A stretch of 64,000 nt of DNA, from contig CM058234.1 in the NCBI GenBank assembly GCA_030180135.1, positions 8,429,543 through 8,493,542 on the forward strand. Reading direction: 5' to 3'. Source of the stretch: Orychophragmus violaceus (lineage: Eukaryota > Streptophyta > Magnoliopsida > Brassicales > Brassicaceae). This document shows, in pieces, positions 47,697-59,188 of this stretch. The position numbers were made by a program, and so were the translations under genes. The notes below the pieces were generated by a model that was given only the letters and a program-made list of their open reading frames with translations, searched no databases and had not been told where the DNA came from. Each line of letters starts with the position of its first letter. Positions within the stretch are counted from its first letter, which is position 1.

Positions 47697-48368
47697 TGAA
47701 GGATTGTTTAGTTGATCCTGATTCAATTCTTAGATTCATATCAACCTAAACATGCGATCTAGGTTCTTCTCAGAATAGAAACAAATGATGATCTCACCTT
47801 ATACCTGTTTGCAGCGGAAATTGATGGTATGTCTGAGATCAGAGAAACACCGAGGGATGAATCCTCCAAAGGTTCACACACGCGATCACAGGAAAACAGC
47901 TGCTAGACCACAAGGAGCTCGGCGCAAAAGAGAGAGAGAGTTTTCGGCTGGGGCTAGGGTTTTTTGTCCAGAAACTCGAGTTTTACCTTATAAAACTTGT
48001 CCGGTTCCGTTTGGGCCATTTGGCCCAAACACCAATTAACTCTACGGTATTCGCGCACTGTGTCGACCGACACACCTTGTGTGTCGATCGACACACAGTG
48101 CCTAAACCGTTTTATTCTCTCTAAGTACAGTAAATGCCTAGCACTTTTACCGTACTTCTGCTAAACCGTTCCTTCACATTTTCCTGTTAGCTTAGGCGTG
48201 TGACCCATATGGGATCATATAATAAAGGCAATAAGTCCAAGACTTATAGATCATGAGCGGACTCTAGCAAGCCATCATGACCCCCAGTATTATATGACTT
48301 ATGTCTGATCATTGACATACTCTTACTTTCTAGAGACAGTACCGAGATTACTGGACACAATTCCAACA
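47697..48368 (-). repeat. 5' LTR of copia element 1
   Basis: 672 bp, identical by eye to the 3' LTR except for two bases fewer in the GA run near 47930. Confidence 0.93.
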
Positions 48369-49915
48369 AGTCCGGCCCAGATAAATTATCAGATTGAGAT
48401 GGCAATGGGACTTGGCGGTTTGACGTCTCTGCACGGAGGAGCATGCGCCGGAGAGGAGATCTTGACTTGAAGAAGAGCAGACCATATCCAGGGAAGCAAA
48501 GACCCGACCATCATCGGAGAACATTGGTTTGGTGGAGTCTCTGAGTATCATCCGGTAAGGCTGATAAACAACACGGATATACAGAGAGTGGAGGTAGGTT
48601 CGAGCTCCGGGGAGAGACGCAAACCAACTCCGAAAGGTGCTGGCGGATATGGGTGGAGGAGGAGTCGAATTTCTTAGCAGATCTGGGGAGATAGGTGGTG
48701 GGAAGTACGACAGGTTCGAGAGCAACAGATTCACCCGCGATGTTAGATCTGGCGGGTCTGGTGGCAGATCTGGAGGCTTTGGCTGTTTCAGCGGTGAGCG
48801 CACAGCTTCCAGAGCATGAAGGTCCGACGGCTTCGGGATAGGAGGGTTCACATGGGAAAACATTGCCACCGGTTGCTTGACAGAAGTCGAGACCGTGAAG
48901 GCAGCAGAGCTCACCGGCGGTAAGGAATCAGACGGTGGAGGATGGCCAGATGAGAAGCTCCGCCTTCGAGCTTTTAACAGATCTTCACATATGGGTGAGA
49001 TGGTTCTTCCGGTTGGCCAAGGTGGCTCCGGCGGTTGAGGGACCTTCCGAGGAGGGTCTGGAGGCTTCAGGGGGAGAGGAGTCAAAGAATCCGCCTCCAG
49101 CCTGCCTACGAACATAAGCTACAGCAATGGAGGAGTGAGGCATCACCGGCATCAAGGCTATATGCATTGAAAGTGCAGAGCCAGTTGAACGACATAACTT
49201 CCGAGACTGCGAAATTTCTTCACACAAAGGTGAGATTGATCTTCGGACAAATCCTGGTGGAGTTCCGAGAATAAGAAGCATAGCTTCTCAGTAAGATAGT
49301 TCGACGAGGGAGGCTCTGTGACGTGAATCCATGGATAGTCGAAAGGTTGAAGAACGGCTCCTCGTGATATGTGCCAGAGAGAAAAGAGTTGGTAGGGCGA
49401 ACTCTTTTTTAATTCTTTGAAATTTTAATGTATTAATTAGAAAGAAAAAATTATATAGTACATTTATAAGGGGTATAATAGAATTTTTAATAGTTTTCTT
49501 AATATATGTGAAAAGTTGTAAAATGACCCTCTTTCTGAAACAGAAAGAATATAAGATAACCATTTTGTTTCGTAATCGGTTTTGTTATATGCTTTATAAA
49601 TATAAATAGATCAAACATCCACACAACGGTAAAATAGTGGTAGACTTGTGAATGTGTTGATAACGTTTTTCCCGGTTAGATCTTTAATAAAAAAAACACA
49701 ATTATATAAAAAAATTGGATATGAATTCGGGCAAACAGTTTATATGATAATGCAGTAACATGGGATCCTACTAACTTTTCGAATTAATTTGAAAAGTATT
49801 CTAAACTCAGTTGTGGTGGTTCAAAAATTCACATTGTAGTAACTTAATTTTTTTCTATGAGAACTAATCGGATCAGCAGATAACATATAAAAAATATCAA
49901 ACAAAATCAACAACT

Positions 49916-50126
49916 TTTTTTTTTTTTCCACTAGAAGGATTTTCATTTCATTACCAGAGATGAAATACATTTTTGAAACACAATTTTACACGTCTAAAGC
50001 CGGCTATCACAACCTGATACCGGAGCCAAAAGCCGGCGGACTATAAAAAAATCCCCGGAGACAACATAAACACAAGAGAACAGACTGAAAACAAGATACA
50101 GCCTTAGAAACAAGATACAGCCTTAG
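49916..50126 (-). mobile_element. Short non-LTR retroposon fragment, about 211 bp
   Basis: A perfect 17-bp duplication AAACAAAATCAACAACT flanks it (49899-49915 and 50127-50143). A T run at the left end is the poly(A) tail of the minus strand. It ends in a tandem duplication of ACAAGATACAGCCTTAGAA. It is probably a 5'-truncated LINE-family tail. Confidence 0.85.
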
Positions 50127-50444
50127 AAACAAAATCAACAACTACTATAAACAAATGAAAGTTATATATGTATAAAATGTTGGAACATATTTTTGGAATA
50201 ATAAAGCTTGGGCTTTATTAAATATGTGTGTGTGAATGAGAAATATATTATGGGCCATGGGCTCATATAAGCCATAACTTGTTGGCACATTTTAATGAGG
50301 AAGGAAGTTAAAATGTCCTATATTGGTTAGATGGGAAAACTTTCACTAGTATAAATAAGGACTCTCTCATGTCTTTGTTCAATAGCTTGGGTTACACTAT
50401 GGAGTGTGAGAGAGAGGATGGAAAGACCACGCGCGCGCGCGCGC

Positions 50445-50520
50445 CGCCGCCGCCGCCGCAGTGCCGAGCCGGGCCTGGCCTGGGCCTGGGCCTGGGCCTG
50501 GGCCTTGGGTCTTGGGTCTT
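50445..50520. repeat. GC-rich simple repeats in the LTR of element 3
   Basis: (GC)n, (GCC)n and CCTGGG repeats follow each other (CGCGCGCGCGCGCCGCCG, then TGGGCCTGGGCC units), the most GC-rich spot in this half of the window. Confidence 0.9.
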
Positions 50521-50532
50521 GGTCCCGAAGGG

Positions 50533-51208
50533 TGTTGAAATTGTGTCCAGTAATCTCGGTACTGTCTCTAGAAAGTAAGAGTATGTCAATGATCAGACAT
50601 AAGTCATATAATACTGGGGGTCATGATGGCTTGCTAGAGTCCGCTCATGATCTATAAGTCTTGGACTTATTACCTTTATTATATGATCCCATATGGGTCA
50701 CACGCCTAAGCTTACAGGAAAATGTGTAGGAACGGATTGACAGAAGTACGGTAAAAGTGCTAGGCATTTACTGTACTTAGAGATTAAAGGGTTCAGCAAT
50801 CGTGTGTCGATCGATACACAAGGTGTGTCGATCGACACAGTGCGTGAACGCCTAGGAAATAATAAGACCGAGAATTGGGCCCGAAAGTCCATGAGAACTA
50901 AGACAGGTTTTAAATGAATAAAACCTGACCTAGCTCTCTGATTCTCTCTAAGTCTGCGCCTCTCTCTCTCTCTCTGTCGCCTCCCTCCTCGTGGTCTAGC
51001 AGCCAGATTCCTTTGCGTGCGTGTGTGAACCTTTGGAGGATCCATCCCTTGGTGGCTCTCTGATCTCTGACCTGTTCTCCCTTTCCGCTGCACAAAACAG
51101 GTAAAAGGTGAGATCAACAATTGTTTCTAATCAAGAGAACCTAGATCCGCATGTTTAGGATAATCTGAATCAGAGAATTGAATCAGGATTCATCTAAACA
51201 ATCCTTCA
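50533..51208 (+). repeat. 5' LTR of copia element 2
   Basis: Near-identical to 57241-57916; differences noticed are TGTTGAAATT versus TGTTGGAATT at the start and GGTGTGTCG versus GGTGGTTCG near the middle. Confidence 0.93.
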
Positions 51209-51209
51209 G

Positions 51210-51221
51210 TGGTATCAGAGC
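51210..51221 (+). other. Primer-binding site of copia element 2
   Basis: TGGTATCAGAGC one base after the LTR, complementary to initiator tRNA-Met. Confidence 0.92.
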
Positions 51222-51399
51222 TATTGGTTCTGGTTTTTCTTGTTTAGATTCAAGTTTAGGATTGTTTTCTTGTTTAAGAAGTGTTTTGAATCAACTATTG
51301 ATAAGAGAAATCACTTAAGCAACAAGGAATTGAAACCTAAACACACTTGAAATCGCAAATCCAAGCTATATTGATTTGGAATGCGATTTTCATAAAGAA

Positions 51400-51650
51400 G
51401 TATCGGCTGTGATCGCATGGATCGATCGATACGATCGCATGGATCAGTCGATACAACCGCTAGAGATCGACTGCAATCGCATGGATCGATCGAACGATCG
51501 CATGGATTTCGCATATCTCGGCCAAGCCTACTCAACGCGTGAACGCATCGATCGATGCTGAGAGCATCGACCGATGCGATTGATGAATCGATCGATGCGG
51601 TTGATGAATCGATCGATGCGGTTGGTTCATCGATCGATACGGTTGGGTTT
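51400..51650. repeat. CGATCG palindrome cluster in the leader of copia element 2
   Basis: Units such as CGCATGGATCGATCGATACG and GAATCGATCGATGCGGTTGA repeat. It is equivalent in position to the clusters in elements 1 and 4. Confidence 0.85.
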
Positions 51651-52788
51651 AAGGCTCGGTTTAAAATTTTTTATTAAAATTAAAAACGTCACGGTTTAAT
51701 AAACAGACTTAATAAATTTATTAAGTTCTGGTTAAACCGGGATAAGAAATCCAAAGTCGAAAATTGGATTTTGTGCCTAAACCAGGATTTTCTAATTTGA
51801 TTTGGTTGGACCAAATAAATTGAGAAAATCCGGTTTAGTAAATAACCGGTTGACAATTGTGGTCATCGTAGTAATTAAAATTTGGTTAGACCAATTTTAA
51901 TGAACCAGACCGGTTATGTCATTTAATTGGACAATTGGGTCATGTCTTGGACATGGACCAATTCTTGGGCCTCGGGCCAAGAAGTTAAAACAATTGGGCC
52001 AATTATTTGAGTCTTTCTTCAGATTAATTTAAAATTTATTTTATAAAATTATAAAGTCGATTTTAAATTAAAGTTTCTGAAATTTTGAAATTAGAAAGTT
52101 TCTTAAATTAGAAGTTTCTAGATTTGCGGGTTTTGGATTTTAAAGAAATTTCTAAAGTTAGAAAGTTTCCGTTTTTAGAAAGTTTCCAATTTTAGAAAGT
52201 TTCCAAAAATAGTAGGTTTCCAAAAATGGAAAGTTTCCCGAAATAGTAATCTTCTATTTTGGGAATGAATTTTTTAAATAAACCTACGAACCTCAAATAA
52301 TATCAAGCGTTGGATGTCTTGTCCATTCTATGTCAGCTGTCGAAGCCCATTCAATTGTATTCATGGCCTTACAGTGTGAGGGTGTCTGCTTTTGCGTGGA
52401 TAAGACGGTTTGTGATTCATAAATGTCATTGGGAGTCCCAGACATTAATGATTACATGACTGTATAGTCTGGTTTTCTTGACTGGGCCATCGGGAGTCCC
52501 GGGCCTTGAGACATCAGAGTGGATTGGGCCTCGGGCCCAGATTCACAACCAAGAGTTATATCACGGATATAATTAGCCGATATAGGGCTTACCGATATAA
52601 GCTAAGGTTGGGTGATGGCCAGTGGCCCACTTTGATCTTAGTTATATGTGGATCTTGGAATCATTATATTCTATTGAGGGTAACTTATGTTATTGAATAT
52701 AATGCGTGATTAATCATATTAAATTTAATACGAGATTAATCATATTGAACATTTTAACTAATAACCTTTTTATCTATATATTTCAGCT

Positions 52789-53679
52789 ATGACTACTACA
52801 AGCACACAAAACACTTTCTCGATCCGGTCTGTCCTTAAGAAGGACAAGCTGAACGGATCAAATTTCTTGACTTGGTCGCGGAACCTGAGGCTAGTCCTCA
52901 GACAGGAGAGAAAGGACTATGTTCTTGAGAGAGCTCTCCCCGTGAGGATCGGGTCCAATGCCTCCCATGCAGTATATGATGCTTGGAATAAGCATTATAA
53001 TGATGCGGTAGATGTGCGTGGTCTGATGTTGGCTACCATGGACTCAGATTTGCGGAAGCAATATGAGAACATGGAGTCGCCAATAGAGATGATCAGCAGC
53101 CTGAAATTGAAATTTCAGGAGCAGGTAAGAGTGGAGAGATACCAGTTGGTTAAGTCTCTCACTAGCTGCAAGCTACCAAATGATCATCCAGTGAGTCCTC
53201 ATGTTAGTAAAATGATGGGTTACATTGATAACCTGAGGAAACTGGATTATCCAGTTAGCCAAGAATTGGCAACTGAGATCATTCTGCAGTCACTGCCGTC
53301 AAGCTATGATAAGTTCAGAAGGAACTATATCAAGAAAGGCTTAACGAAGACGCTGACTGAACTGCATGATATGCTCAAGACAGTTGAGCCAAACGTGAAG
53401 AGTACCCTGTACAATCTCATGAATGAGAAGGGTAGGTTTACTAAACCTAATGCTGACAAGGGTGAAGACAAAGTTGTCCAGATTTTGAATCATGGCAAGC
53501 GTGTGTCTTCTGAGCCCGAGTCAGATACCTCTTACGTTGGTAAGTGCTGCTACTGTAAGGAGACAGGGCATTGGAAGAGAGATTGCATTAAATTCATGGA
53601 AGATGATGAGGAGTTGAAGTTGATGTATGCGACTACTTCCTCAGGTATTCATGTTATTACTTCAAGTTCTACCTTATAG
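52789..53679 (+). CDS. Copia Gag (296 aa) of element 2
   Basis: A complete gag frame starts MTTTSTQNTFSIRSVL and contains the UBN2-type gag region with QELATEIILQSLPSSYDKF and a zinc knuckle CCYCKETGHWKRDC. It stops at TAG just before where the protease would begin. The protease-like remnant LDTGCGTDICYNMQ follows out of service after the stop. Gag would assemble particles and bind RNA; the lack of stops over 890 bp, beside a wrecked pol, is striking. Confidence 0.9.
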   Translation: MTTTSTQNTFSIRSVLKKDKLNGSNFLTWSRNLRLVLRQERKDYVLERALPVRIGSNASHAVYDAWNKHYNDAVDVRGLMLATMDSDLRKQYENMESPIEMISSLKLKFQEQVRVERYQLVKSLTSCKLPNDHPVSPHVSKMMGYIDNLRKLDYPVSQELATEIILQSLPSSYDKFRRNYIKKGLTKTLTELHDMLKTVEPNVKSTLYNLMNEKGRFTKPNADKGEDKVVQILNHGKRVSSEPESDTSYVGKCCYCKETGHWKRDCIKFMEDDEELKLMYATTSSGIHVITSSSTL

Positions 53680-56390
53680 GTATTGGATACTGGTTGTGGC
53701 ACTGATATTTGTTATAATATGCAGAGCCTGGGCAACAGTAGAACTTTGAAGGAAGGGCAAGTGAAACTACATGTCTGGAAGGAGCTTGGGATGCTGCCTC
53801 AGCCGTAGGGTTTTCACTTATAGATCCCTTTGAGGCTTGGTTTTGTATTAAGTAATTACTACAATGTACCTGCTTTAAGCAGAGTTGTCTTTCATTTTCT
53901 TGTAAGAATTTGAATGTTTTTCATTTTGATAAAAGACAAGTTTTGTTCTTTTGATCTTAATGAAATATTAATTGTAGCACCCTATTCATGGAATGGGTTT
54001 TATATCTTAAACCAAAGAGTGCCTAAATGTAACATAAATACCGAATTGGTTTAAATATGATGAATTAAACCTGATTTTTCTTGGCATAAAGTCTTGGTCA
54101 CATAGAGTAAGTCGGATTCAGAAATCCCATAGTCATGGACTGTTGGGCTCATTTGATAAAATATCTTATGAGACTTGAATTCTGTTTACTAGACCAAAAG
54201 GTAAAGGGCCTATCTTAGCCGAGCTAGAGAAAGGCCCAAATGCTTATTGGACCTGGAACATACTCATGTATGTGGCCCAATGAGCAGTAATGCCAGAGAA
54301 AATTTCCTGTGCTTCATTATCTCTACTGATTACTTCAGTGAGTGTGACTGTGTTCATTTGATGAGACACAAGTCGGAATTCTTTGACATGGTCGAAAGAG
54401 TTCCAGAATGAAGTATAGGATCTGAATGACAAAAGTATTAAGACTCTGGATTAAATCACGAGTGAGAATACTTAAGTCATTGATTGTGTTATCATCTTAA
54501 TGAGTGTGAAATCGTTTCACAGCTCATTTCTCCTAAAAACCTGAAGGTGTTTCTGTGAGAAAGAATCAGATCTTATTAGAAATGATTAAAGATGAGTCAC
54601 ACGAATCTTCCATGATATTATTTAAGAATAACGCTCTAAAATATCTAAGTTTACGCTGAAATAGTTCCACAAATATCAGTTGAAAGACACCACGTAAATG
54701 TGGATTGGAATCGATCCAAATTCGTCTTTACTGAGTATTTGTAGTTGTACTACTTCGCTGGTTGTCCGAAGGAAACCAAGGCTTGTTACTTTTACGTCCA
54801 TTCTGTTTTCTAAGAAGGGAAGTTATTTTCCAAGAAGAACAGTGGGAGTAAAAGTATAACTCGAAGAAATTCGAGAAATACAGGAGGCTGCTCAACCTGT
54901 TGAGGGAGAGCAACGGATGGATTTACAGATTTCTGTAGAATCTACACCTGTGGAGCCTTGTCCGAAGGAAACCAAGGCTTGTTACTTTTACGTCCATTCT
55001 GTTTTCTAAGAAGGGAAGTTATTTTCCAAGAAGAACAGTGGGAGTAAAAGTATAACTCGAAGAAATTCGAGAAATACAGGAGGCTGCTTTACCTATTGAG
55101 GGAGAGCAGCGGAAGGATTTACAGATTTCTGTAGAATCTACACCTGTGGAGCCTAAAGTTCGCAGATATGAATGAATCAGTTACTAATCCGAGAGTGATT
55201 TCTCGTCATTAGTTGAACCTGATAATCATTGAAAGTTCGCATGATCTGATGATCATTGAAAGCGACGAATCTGCGAAATTCAAAGAAGCGAAAGTGAGCC
55301 CGGACTCCGAAAAATTACATTTTATGTAAGTTAGCTTCATCGATCCATTCATGGATGAAAGCAAACATATCGGAGTTGGAATCTTCGTTCTGTTGAAGTA
55401 GTCAAGGTTTTGACTTGAACAGGAACGAAGCGGAACTGTGTGTTTACTAATAGATTAGTGGGAGCGATATTGCATTTCTCATATTGTATGTCGATGACAT
55501 ACTGATTCTCGAAAATGACGTCCCAATGCTGCAGTCAGTAAAGGACTGGCTTGGGAGTTGGTTCTAATGATTGACATGAGTAAAGCCACGTATGTTCTTG
55601 GATTTTGGATCTAAAGATAGAGATCCGAAAGAGCTGGTAAGACAAAGTCAGGATTCTTATCCCGACAAAGTCCTACAGGTTTTCAGCATTCCAAGAAGGG
55701 TTTTATGCAAATGTCACATGGCATTACGTTAAGAAAGACACAGTGTCCTACGATAACTGCTGAGCTTAAATGCATGGATAAGATTCCATATGCGTCGGCA
55801 ATTGGATCTATCATGTATGCCATGAAACGTACTTGTTCGATGTTGCTTTAATGTTAAGCAAGACAAGTAAAGACCAGTCAAATCCAGCAAAGAATCACTG
55901 GATTGCCGTAAAGAATATCCTAAAGTATTTGAGGAATACTAAGGATAAATTCTTGAGTTACGGAGAAAGTGAGGTGCTACGAGTCGGTAGAGTCTGAAAG
56001 GCAAGTTTCCAATAGACAAAGATGATTTCCGATCACAGTCCGGTTATATCTTGTGTCTATCTGGCGGTGCAAGGCACTGTTGCTGACTCCATGACTTAAG
56101 CTGAACATTTCGCAACTTGGGAAGTGGCGAAAGAGGTTGTTTGGAAAGAAGAGTTCGTCACTGAACTTGATGTGATTTCCAGCATAGATGAGACTAGCTG
56201 CACATCAGAGGTCCAAACACCTTGAGGATAGGTATAACCTATTCCGTGAGATAAATGACAGAGATGTTAAGTAGATCAGCAAGTTTCAACGAATGAGAAC
56301 GTTGCTAATCTATTAACGAAGCCACTCCTTAGGCCTAAGCACGAGTCGCAGACTGTTGCTGTAGGATAAGTGAAATTAAGATGTAGTCTT
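53680..56390 (+). pseudogene. Decayed pol region of copia element 2
   Basis: Fragments of protease (DTGCGTDI), reverse transcriptase (LYVDDILI-like at about 55485-55505, SVKDWLGSW) and RNase H regions (about 55850-56330, NHWIAVKNILKYLRN) can be followed in changing frames with many stops and gaps. It cannot encode a working pol. Confidence 0.85.
54764..55155 (+). repeat. 196-bp tandem duplication inside the decayed pol
   Basis: The two copies (54764-54959 and 54960-55155) begin GTCCGAAGGAAACCAAGGC and are almost identical, differing near CTCAACCTGTTGAGG versus CTTTACCTATTGAGG. This is a local duplication in the already dead region. Confidence 0.9.
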
Positions 56391-57240
56391 AATTTCAGTG
56401 GGAGTTATTAAAGGGCTTTATTTAGTTATTGGATATGTTCTTGAAATAACATTTAAGATGTTTAATGAAATTATTATTTCAAGATTATTTTAACTGTGAT
56501 GAAATAATCGTTCCAAAGTGATATAAACCATTTTATAGGTCATCGAAGTAAATGACTTGATCTTGAGTTATCAAAGTCATTTAGCTTGATCATGAGACCC
56601 TATATTTGATAAATGACTTATATCATTATGTCCCTAGTCGAAGGTTGTTGAAATTGGAACACCAACAACCGTGTGAGACTGGATTGGTACGTGACTTATG
56701 ACAAAGTCTCAGTGTGTCATAGATGCGCGGCATCAAAGTCAGTACATAGGTGTATGTTGGGGAACATACGACCGGACAAGACCCGCTTATAAGAACTCTT
56801 CAGGATATTTATATCTGTGTCATAAGAGATTCTTACTACGACTATAGAGTATAGTCCTTAGACCTGAGTTCGCATGCATGTGACTGCACATGGACTGATG
56901 CACTTTGATCATTGTCTAACGCTATCGTTCTGCGATAGTTATAAGGACCTTGTTTGGGTACATTATGAAATGAGTAGTTTACAGTGATGGAATAAGACGG
57001 AATTTGTCCCTCCAATATAATGGAGTGAATATCTCTAGGCCAATCGGAGATTTGAATACTGGAAAATGCATGGCCATGCTCAAACGGACTGTCCCGAGTC
57101 GTTTGGATTGTCAGTATCGAATCAGAGTCCGATGAACAAGATTAGGCTTTATAAGGATGACACCAATATTGCCTTATGACTAATCGAGATATTGTGACAA
57201 AAGGATTATGAATACAGAGATTCCAGTACAAGTGGGAGAT

Positions 57241-57916
57241 TGTTGGAATTGTGTCCAGTAATCTCGGTACTGTCTCTAGAAAGTAAGAGTATGTCAATGA
57301 TCAGACATAAGTCATATAATACTGGGGGTCATGATGGCTTGCTAGAGTCCGCTCATGATCTATAAGTCTTGGACTTATTACCTTTATTATATGATCCCAT
57401 ATGGGTCACACGCCTAAGCTTACAGGAAAATGTGTAGGAACGGATTGACAGAAGTACGGTAAAAGTGCTAGGCATTTACTGTACTTAGAGATTAAAGGGT
57501 TCAGCAATCGTGTGTCGATCGATACACAAGGTGGTTCGATCGACACAGTGCGTGAACGCCTAGGAAATAATAAGACCGAGAATTGGGCCCGAAAGTCCAT
57601 GAGAACTAAGACAGGTTTTAAATGAATAAAACCTGACCTAGCTCTCTGATTCTCTCTAAGTCTGCGCCTCTCTCTCTCTCTCTGTCGCCTCCCTCCTCGT
57701 GGTCTAGCAGCCAGATTCCTTTGCGTGCGTGTGTGAACCTTTGGAGGATCCATCCCTTGGTGGCTCTCTGATCTCTGACCTGTTCTCCCTTTCCGCTGCA
57801 CAAAACAGGTAAAAGGTGAGATCAACAATTGTTTCTAATCAAGAGAACCTAGATCCGCATGTTTAGGATAATCTGAATCAGAGAATTGAATCAGGATTCA
57901 TCTAAACAATCCTTCA
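57241..57916 (+). repeat. 3' LTR of copia element 2
   Basis: Partner of 50533-51208. Immediately after it comes the duplication AAGGG and the resumed LTR of element 3. Confidence 0.93.
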
Positions 57917-57921
57917 AAGGG

Positions 57922-59188
57922 GCCTCCGCGCGCGTATTATTTTTTGGAGAAAATTTTGGTAAACCAAAATCAATTGTTAATCGGTTTGGAGGTTTGTTTC
58001 GGTTTGGAGGTTGGTTTAACTAAACAATTTGGTTTAGTTTTAATTATTGCTCGAGCAAAGATGCTCTCTCGACATCTTTGTCCCACCTCGGCCGAAAGCA
58101 CTCCACTATCCGTGATTTGCGCGTCCACAACGGCTCCTCTTCGTCCTCATCCTCTGCTTTGTTTTCCTCCATAAAAACACAGAGCGTAGCCTCTCTGCAA
58201 GACTTACGCACGCACACATACAACTAAACCTTCAATTACTCTGTTTTGTTCCTTCCTCTCCTTCGTTCTCGGTGAGTCACGAGAGTATATCGTTGAGCTT
58301 TCGTTCGTTGGAAACGTTCTTCGAGTGTTGCGAAAACGTTTCGATATCGGTTTTATCCTGGGATTCGATTATCACATAGAAACCGTCACACTACGGGTGA
58401 TAATCCGAGTTAAGGAAAGAGACGTCATCGTCTCGACTCCGTTCGTCTTTCCTTAACGTATACACAAACCGCAATTCATTCACCGTTCGTATACAACCCG
58501 TAAACTCGGGTCCTATAGTCTTAACTCGAATTACAAGTCCGTTCTCTGTTTCATAACATTGGCCGGACTTGGTGAATTGCGTTTTGTGTTCTCGGTTGAA
58601 AGGAACGAATCTGCGAAACGTTCATCGTTTACACGGATTGAAAACTTCAACTCGCGAATCGTTTACTTACGATTACATGAGTTGTCTTACGGTTCGCGGT
58701 TAGCTCACAAGCTTCTCACGCGATTGTATATCGTTTTAAGTAAACGAGTTTCAGTCAAAGACTTGCGTTTCCGCTTCACCGCGTTTCAAACGCTAATCGT
58801 TTAAGTTACTCGAAAAAACGTTTACGGTTTTGTAAAACGCATGCCAAACATTTACGGCTTTGTTCGCGAATTGCTTATAAGCTTTACCGCGATTGTACAA
58901 CGTTTTTTAATCAAAGATTAGTGTTTCCGCTTAACCGCGTTTATAACGCTAATCGTGTTAACGATCATAAAACGTTTTTTGGTTTTGTGAATTGCTTAAA
59001 CGCTTTTACACGAATCTCTTGTCGTGAATCGTCTTAATACGTTGCGACGAAACGGTTGGTTAATCGCTGAAAATAGCGATTGCGTTTTCCAAACGATTTA
59101 GTAAAAGCTTTAAATAGCATATCGTTTATCATTTGGATCGTTTATTAAACGTGAAAGCTGATACATTTTGTTTAATTGTGTCAGGAAA
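57922..59188 (+). other. Rest of the LTR and leader of copia element 3
   Basis: The LTR remainder runs to about 58558. The leader (about 58560-59188) is rich in CGTTTT/AACG words. I did not find the usual TGGTATCAGAGC primer site; the bases after the LTR are TTGGCCGGACTTGG, so a different primer or a decayed site is possible. Confidence 0.5.

Larger units (their letters stand above)
40946..48368 (-). mobile_element. Ty1/copia element 1, complete with intact ORF
   Basis: LTRs at 40946-41619 and 47697-48368 (TG..CA on the minus strand, TGTTGGAATTGTG...ATCCTTCA). The flanking duplication AGTCC is perfect (40941-40945 and 48369-48373). Primer site for initiator tRNA-Met, polypurine tract and one long polyprotein frame are present. 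By eye the LTRs differ only by one GA unit in a GA run, so this is a very recent insertion. It shares a family with the elements at 50533 and 60697. Confidence 0.96.
40686..49115 (-). pseudogene. Proline-rich ORF of the retroposon, interrupted by copia
   Basis: The frame starts at the ATG at 49115, runs to the copia insertion at 48369 and resumes exactly in frame at 40940, ending at the stop at 40686. It spans about 333 codons once the insertion is discounted. The first part is rich in PPDPP, PPSP and KPP motifs; I recognise no catalytic domain. It may be an ORF1-like protein of a LINE-dependent retroposon, or a retrocopied host exon. No frameshift or stop apart from the insertion is seen. 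Confidence 0.6.
40463..49422 (-). mobile_element. Non-LTR retroposon of about 1.5 kb, split by a copia element
   Basis: A perfect 16-bp duplication TTTTAATGTATTAATT flanks it (40447-40462 and 49423-49438). The left end is a T run, a short poly(A) tail on the minus strand. Without the copia insertion and one copy of its duplication it would be about 1.53 kb. It encodes one long proline-rich frame but no reverse transcriptase. Confidence 0.85.
40337..49549. mobile_element. Stowaway-like MITE split by nested insertions
   Basis: The left end at 40337 reads CTCCCACCGTTTCATAAAGA with TA before it. The right end, inverted from 49549, reads TTCTTTCTGTTTCAGAAAGA with TA after it, and both continue into GTGTCATT/GGGTCATT. 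This is the Tc1/mariner Stowaway signature. The two halves (40337-40462 and 49439-49549) add to about 237 bp, a normal Stowaway size. The retroposon sits in its middle. Confidence 0.78.
50533..57916 (+). mobile_element. Copia element 2, gag-only with decayed pol
   Basis: LTRs at 50533-51208 and 57241-57916, 676 bp each, with about three differences by eye; perfect duplication AAGGG (50528-50532 and 57917-57921). The primer site TGGTATCAGAGC is at 51210 and the purine tract AAGTGGGAGAT at 57230-57240. Gag is intact, but the pol region carries many stops, deletions and a 196-bp duplication. It is the same family as elements 1 and 4. Confidence 0.93.

Noticed and set aside
48637..48819. Gly-rich frames opposite the proline-rich ORF
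   Set aside because: Antisense shadow of the Pro-rich frame at 48369-49115.
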